DNA from: Erysipelotrichaceae bacterium
GTDB lineage: Bacteria; Bacillota_I; Bacilli_A; Erysipelotrichales; Erysipelotrichaceae
Direction: 5' to 3'
DNA length: 64,000 bases
Assembly: GCA_015058845.1 (NCBI GenBank)
Contig: SVBO01000002.1
Location: forward strand, 62,001 to 126,000
Below, piece by piece: positions 60,974 through 64,000 of the stretch (position 1 is the first letter of the stretch; each line of letters begins with the position of its first letter). Below the pieces are notes generated by a model. That model ran no database searches and was not told the origin of the DNA. It worked only from the letters and a program-made list of their open reading frames with translations. The position numbers and the translations under genes are program-made.

Positions 60974-62617
60974 TTACATCTTTTCAGGAGCTGTGATACC
61001 GATGAAGTCTAATGCATTTGCTAATGTGATCTTAGTAGCTAATAATAGTCCTAAGCGTTGGTTAGTTAATGCTTCATTTTCTGGATCGATGATCTTGTGT
61101 GCTCCATAGAAACTATGGAATAGAGATGCTAGCTTTTGAATATAGTTACAGATCTTATTTGGACTTCTTGTAGCCGCTGCATCACTTACTACTGATACGA
61201 ATTCATTGATGTACTTTAATAGAGCTGTTTCTTTTTCTTCTACTAATAGATCATAGCTCTCTAATGCCTTGAACTCTGGTGCTTGACGTAAGATAGAGCA
61301 GATACGTGCATGGGCATATTGCGCATAGTATACTGGGTTCTCGTTTGTTTGCTTACGTGCTAAGCTTAGGTCAAAGTCTAGGTGTGTATCTAATGCACGA
61401 GATACGAAGAAGTAACGTGTTGCGTCTACTCCGATGTCTTCACATAGATCACGGATCGTTACAGCGTTACCTGTACGTTTAGACATCTTGACTTCTTCGC
61501 CATTTTCTACTAGACGTACCATTTGTACGATATCTACTTCTAGGCTATCTTTCGGATGTCCTAGAGCAGTTAGAGCAGCTTTCATACGTGGGATATATCC
61601 ATGGTGGTCTGCTCCCCAAATGTTTACTAGCTTAGTGTAGCCACGTTCAAACTTATATACATGGTTAGCGATATCTGGTGTTAAGTATGTTAGAGCTCCG
61701 TCATTCTTACGTAATACACGGTTCTTGTCATCTCCATACTCTACAGTCTTTAACCATAATGCACCGTCTTCTTCATATGTTAGACCTTGTGCTACTAACT
61801 CTTCGATAGCCTTATCTACACGACCTGTATCGTATAAACTTTGTTCACTGATCCATGAGTCGAATGCTACACGGTATAGATCTAAGTCACGTTTTAGTTT
61901 TACGAGTTCTAGACGATATCCTTCTTGGATAAAGAAGTGTAAACGTCCTTCTTCCCTCTCTAACCATTCGTCCCCGTGTTCTTCCTTGATCAACTTAGCG
62001 ATCTGGATAACGTCTTCTCCATAATAACCATCAGCAGGTAGTTCTACTTCCTTACCAAATAATTGAGCGTAACGTGCATATACAGATAGACCTAGGTTAC
62101 GCATTTGATTACCAGCATCATTGATGTAGTATTCACGCAAAACATCATATCCTGATGCTTTTAATAGACGAGCTGTTGAGTCTCCCCATGCAGCTCCTCT
62201 AGCATGTCCACAGTGTAAGTTTCCTGTAGGGTTAGCGGATACGTACTCTAGTAAGATCTTTTCACCTTTACCACTGTCGTTATGTCCATACTTTTCGTTT
62301 TGTTCGATAACTGTGTTGATGATATTTGCTAGAGATGTAGCTTTCATGCGGAAGTTGATGAAGCCTGGTCCTGCTACTGTTACTTCTTTTACGTCAGGGC
62401 AAGATGCTTCTAATTCTGCTTTGATTTCTTGGGCGATGATTTGAGGGTTCTTCTTTAATAGTTTTGTTAGTCGCATTGCGATATTAGTAGAATAGTCACC
62501 ATTACTAGGATCCTTAGGGATCTCGATCATGATCATTCCTTCTGCTAATGTTTGATCATATAGTTTTTGTACTGCTGTTTCGATACTTTTAATTAGATTT
62601 GTTTCAATAACACTCAT
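60974..62617 (-). CDS. argS: Arginyl-tRNA synthetase
   Basis: A class I synthetase that charges tRNA-Arg. The 547-residue product has the N-terminal ArgS-specific domain, the HIGH-type motif NPTGNLHCGHARGAAWGD, DALTYLTPDIANHVYKF-type core blocks, an anticodon domain and a KMSKS-like VKMSKRTGN. ATG 62617 follows GAGGAGGTTTTCT; the longer frame starts inside this leader. It is separate from the arc operon, although both use arginine. No T-box structure was seen in its short upstream gap (about 110 bases). Confidence 0.95.
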   Translation of the reverse strand: MSVIETNLIKSIETAVQKLYDQTLAEGMIMIEIPKDPSNGDYSTNIAMRLTKLLKKNPQIIAQEIKAELEASCPDVKEVTVAGPGFINFRMKATSLANIINTVIEQNEKYGHNDSGKGEKILLEYVSANPTGNLHCGHARGAAWGDSTARLLKASGYDVLREYYINDAGNQMRNLGLSVYARYAQLFGKEVELPADGYYGEDVIQIAKLIKEEHGDEWLEREEGRLHFFIQEGYRLELVKLKRDLDLYRVAFDSWISEQSLYDTGRVDKAIEELVAQGLTYEEDGALWLKTVEYGDDKNRVLRKNDGALTYLTPDIANHVYKFERGYTKLVNIWGADHHGYIPRMKAALTALGHPKDSLEVDIVQMVRLVENGEEVKMSKRTGNAVTIRDLCEDIGVDATRYFFVSRALDTHLDFDLSLARKQTNENPVYYAQYAHARICSILRQAPEFKALESYDLLVEEKETALLKYINEFVSVVSDAAATRSPNKICNYIQKLASLFHSFYGAHKIIDPENEALTNQRLGLLLATKITLANALDFIGITAPEKM

Positions 62618-62704
62618 AGAAAACCTCCTCAATAATTGCATCTTATATTCTAACAGAATTTAAGAAAGATTACTACTACTATTTGTGTAGGATAGGAGAA
62701 ATTA

Positions 62705-62726
62705 AAAGAAGGCATATGCCTTCTTT
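62705..62726 (-). terminator. Terminator after the Hsp20 pair
   Basis: AAAGAAGGCAT / ATGCCTTCTTT perfect palindrome; the minus strand continues into TTAATTTCTCC. It separates hsp20 from argS. Confidence 0.65.
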
Positions 62727-62731
62727 GTGAT

Positions 62732-63148
62732 TTATTCTATAGTAATGTACTTTGGGGAAACTTCTTCCAGTTGTTTATTCACTTCGGGAATAGTTAATGT
62801 AAGGGTACCATTACGATAGGCTGCCTTAATGTCTTCTTCCTTCACAGCCTCGCCTACGTAGAAGCTACGACTTGTGCTACCTAAGAAGCGTTCTTGGTGG
62901 ATATAGCCTTCTTTAGTAGTTTCATTTGTTGTACTTTGTTTTGCTTCTACTGTTATATAGCCTTCTTCTAAAGAGATAGCGATATTTTCTTTGTTATATC
63001 CTGGTAGATCGATATCGATCACATAGTTTCCATCTCTTTTAGAAATATCACATTGCATAGTATTTATACTGAATTCTTTCATACTTGGGAAATTGAATAG
63101 ATCATCAAATGTAGGAAAGATGCTATTTGTTCTTGTTAGATAACGCAT
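62732..63148 (-). CDS. Small heat shock protein, Hsp20 family (second of a tandem pair)
   Basis: A 138-residue alpha-crystallin-domain chaperone. The domain runs from NYVIDIDLPGYNKENIAISLEEGYI to DIKAAYRNGTLTLTIPE, with the A-x-x-x-n-G-v-L motif as AYRNGTLTL and a short C-terminal PKYITIE extension that may carry an I-x-I-like tail. ATG 63148 follows AAAGAAGGAATAAAT; the longer frame to 63175 overlaps the upstream gene. It prevents aggregation of unfolded proteins without ATP. It is cotranscribed with the first copy. Confidence 0.9.
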   Translation of the reverse strand: MRYLTRTNSIFPTFDDLFNFPSMKEFSINTMQCDISKRDGNYVIDIDLPGYNKENIAISLEEGYITVEAKQSTTNETTKEGYIHQERFLGSTSRSFYVGEAVKEEDIKAAYRNGTLTLTIPEVNKQLEEVSPKYITIE

Positions 63149-63167
63149 ATATTTATTCCTTCTTTCT

Positions 63168-63545
63168 TTAATCAATTTGGATCATTTTCTTCTCGATCTT
63201 CTTATCGATCGGAAATGTTAGTGTTAAGATACCATCTTTAAAAGATGCTTGGATATCTTCTTCTGTTAAGCTAGTAGATACACGATAACGTCTACCATAT
63301 TCTCCATGTAGTCTTTCGGATACTAGGTATTCACCTTCTTGTGCCTTTTGATCTACGAATACTGTTAATAATCCTTTTTCTAAAGAAATAGCAATATTCT
63401 CTTTATTGACACCTGGTAGATCGATCTCCATTACATAATTCTCATCTACTTTCTTAATATCTGTAAGCATATATTCCATTTTTTGTCTTTCTCTATATGG
63501 GAATACTTCATTGAATAGAGAGTTTAATTGATTTGTCATATACAT
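63168..63545 (-). CDS. Small heat shock protein, Hsp20 family (first of a tandem pair)
   Basis: A 125-residue alpha-crystallin-domain protein: NYVMEIDLPGVNKENIAISLEKGLLTV through SFKDGILTLTFP. It shares DLPG-NKENIAISLE with its neighbour, so the two arose by tandem duplication and then diverged mainly in the middle loop and tail. ATG 63545 follows AAAGGAGGAAACAAT. Two CIRCE elements and a strong promoter lie upstream, so heat induction through HrcA is expected. Confidence 0.92.
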   Translation of the reverse strand: MYMTNQLNSLFNEVFPYRERQKMEYMLTDIKKVDENYVMEIDLPGVNKENIAISLEKGLLTVFVDQKAQEGEYLVSERLHGEYGRRYRVSTSLTEEDIQASFKDGILTLTFPIDKKIEKKMIQID

Positions 63546-63558
63546 ATTGTTTCCTCCT

Positions 63559-63585
63559 TTAGCACTTCAATATAGAGAGTGCTAA
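63559..63585 (-). promoter_or_regulatory. CIRCE element, promoter-distal
   Basis: TTAGCACTT-N9-GAGTGCTAA, one mismatch to the CIRCE consensus, in the leader just before the first Hsp20 gene. HrcA would bind here. Confidence 0.85.
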
Positions 63586-63632
63586 TTAATATCTAAAATT
63601 TTTTGTAAGAGTTCTTATCTCTTACGGTTACT

Positions 63633-63660
63633 ATTATAGCACTTCTTTTAGCACTGTCAA
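63633..63660 (-). promoter_or_regulatory. Promoter of the Hsp20 pair
   Basis: Minus strand TTGACA (63655-63660), 16 bases, TATAAT (63633-63638), both perfect boxes. The -35 lies inside the second CIRCE. Confidence 0.8.
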
Positions 63661-63674
63661 GTGTTGAGTGCTAA
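63648..63674 (-). promoter_or_regulatory. CIRCE element over the -35 box
   Basis: TTAGCACTG-N9-GAGTGCTAA, one mismatch to consensus. A further GCACTT half-site lies just downstream at 63639-63644. Confidence 0.85.
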
Positions 63675-63705
63675 TTTCTTTGTGTGAAATCGTGTGATAA
63701 TAGAA

Positions 63706-63727
63706 AGAGAGGTGAATACCTCTCTTA
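63706..63727 (-). terminator. Terminator of the right-edge gene
   Basis: AGAGAGGT / ACCTCTCT arms with a four-base loop, then TTCTATTATC on the minus strand; it lies just past the stop at 63732. Confidence 0.6.
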
Positions 63728-63731
63728 AGTA

Positions 63732-63998
63732 CTATTCAATTGATACTGGACATGGTTCTGTGGCATTAATGCCCTTAATACCTTCTAAGATCTTATCAAG
63801 TTTCTCGAAGAAACTATGTGTTCTAACATACATCTTTATAGTTTCAAATCCATCTCCATAGTTAGTTCTTACTTCAACAAAAGCTGTTTCAGGATCAGCA
63901 TATTGGTATACCTCTATTGTCATTATAGGTTTATTCTTTGTGAAACTTAGTGATGCATGTCTATTATAGCAATTCTCTTCATTATACCAGTAATACAT
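63732..63998 (-). CDS. Protein of unknown function at the right edge (start uncertain)
   Basis: An 88-codon frame ending at 63732. The ATG at 63998 is only two bases from the window edge, so a ribosome site cannot be seen and the gene may extend further. The visible part has beta-type segments (IMTIEVYQYADPETAFVEV) and a helix (HSFFEKLDKILEGIKGI). No family is recognised. It has its own terminator. Confidence 0.5.
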   Translation of the reverse strand: MYYWYNEENCYNRHASLSFTKNKPIMTIEVYQYADPETAFVEVRTNYGDGFETIKMYVRTHSFFEKLDKILEGIKGINATEPCPVSIE

Positions 63999-64000
63999 GT

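Overview
The window is a low-GC, tightly packed Firmicute chromosome segment. Genes are separated by short gaps with strong AGGAGG-type ribosome binding sites and hairpin plus T-run terminators. The gene set (ISL3-like IS, SagB-type oxidoreductase, AroE-AroK fusion, arginine deiminase operon, many small lipoproteins, no sporulation genes) is most like a gut Erysipelotrichia, but that assignment is inferred from style, not from a marker gene.

Layout. 1-3.5 kb: 5' part of hflX, a 39-codon gene, a PadR regulator with a DUF1700/DUF4097 envelope protein, mutY and a broken GH3 fragment. 3.7-8 kb: glyA, murB and a chorismate mutase-aminotransferase-maf operon. 8-12 kb: an island of secreted or anchored proteins of unknown function, one with an internal duplication. 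12.2-18.3 kb: a six-gene shikimate operon aroB-aroC-aroE/K-aroQ-DAHP synthase-aroA. With the chorismate mutase and aminotransferase it covers erythrose-4-P plus PEP to prephenate and a transamination step. 18.3-23.6 kb: a 5'-nucleotidase-like phosphatase, more lipoproteins, an oxidoreductase-SIMPL operon and a zinc-ribbon protein with an L7/L12-like middle. 23.6-30.5 kb: an rRNA methyltransferase, a P-type ATPase behind a yybP-ykoY (Mn2+) riboswitch, and two uncharacterised genes flanking a HAD phosphatase. 30.5-34.6 kb: a PhnCDEE-type ABC importer and a metallo-beta-lactamase-fold protein. 34.7-35.1 kb: tmRNA (ssrA). 35.2-37.6 kb: LemA plus DUF2207 pair.

37.6-40.2 kb holds an ISL3-like insertion sequence with iterated subterminal repeats and a 0.9 kb gene-free tract. 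40.2-48 kb: SagB-like oxidoreductase, DMT transporter, a TrpXYZ-like ABC importer, a cadherin-like surface protein and an OmpR-type two-component system. 48-51.7 kb: the classic cdaA-ybbR-glmM operon (c-di-AMP and cell wall precursor). 51.9-54.7 kb: copper export, copA (with a CopZ domain fused to its C-terminus) and csoR behind a CsoR-type operator. 54.8-59.4 kb: arginine deiminase operon arcA-arcB-arcC-antiporter. 59.6-64 kb: GNAT, deoD, argS, two tandem Hsp20 genes under two CIRCE elements, and an edge gene.

No CRISPR array, prophage, tRNA or rRNA gene, or recognised defence system was found. The points I consider most worth checking are the possible internal translation start that would release free CopZ from copA, the zinc-ribbon/L12-like protein, the Mn riboswitch-ATPase unit, the duplicated lipoprotein island and the IS with its adjacent decayed tract.
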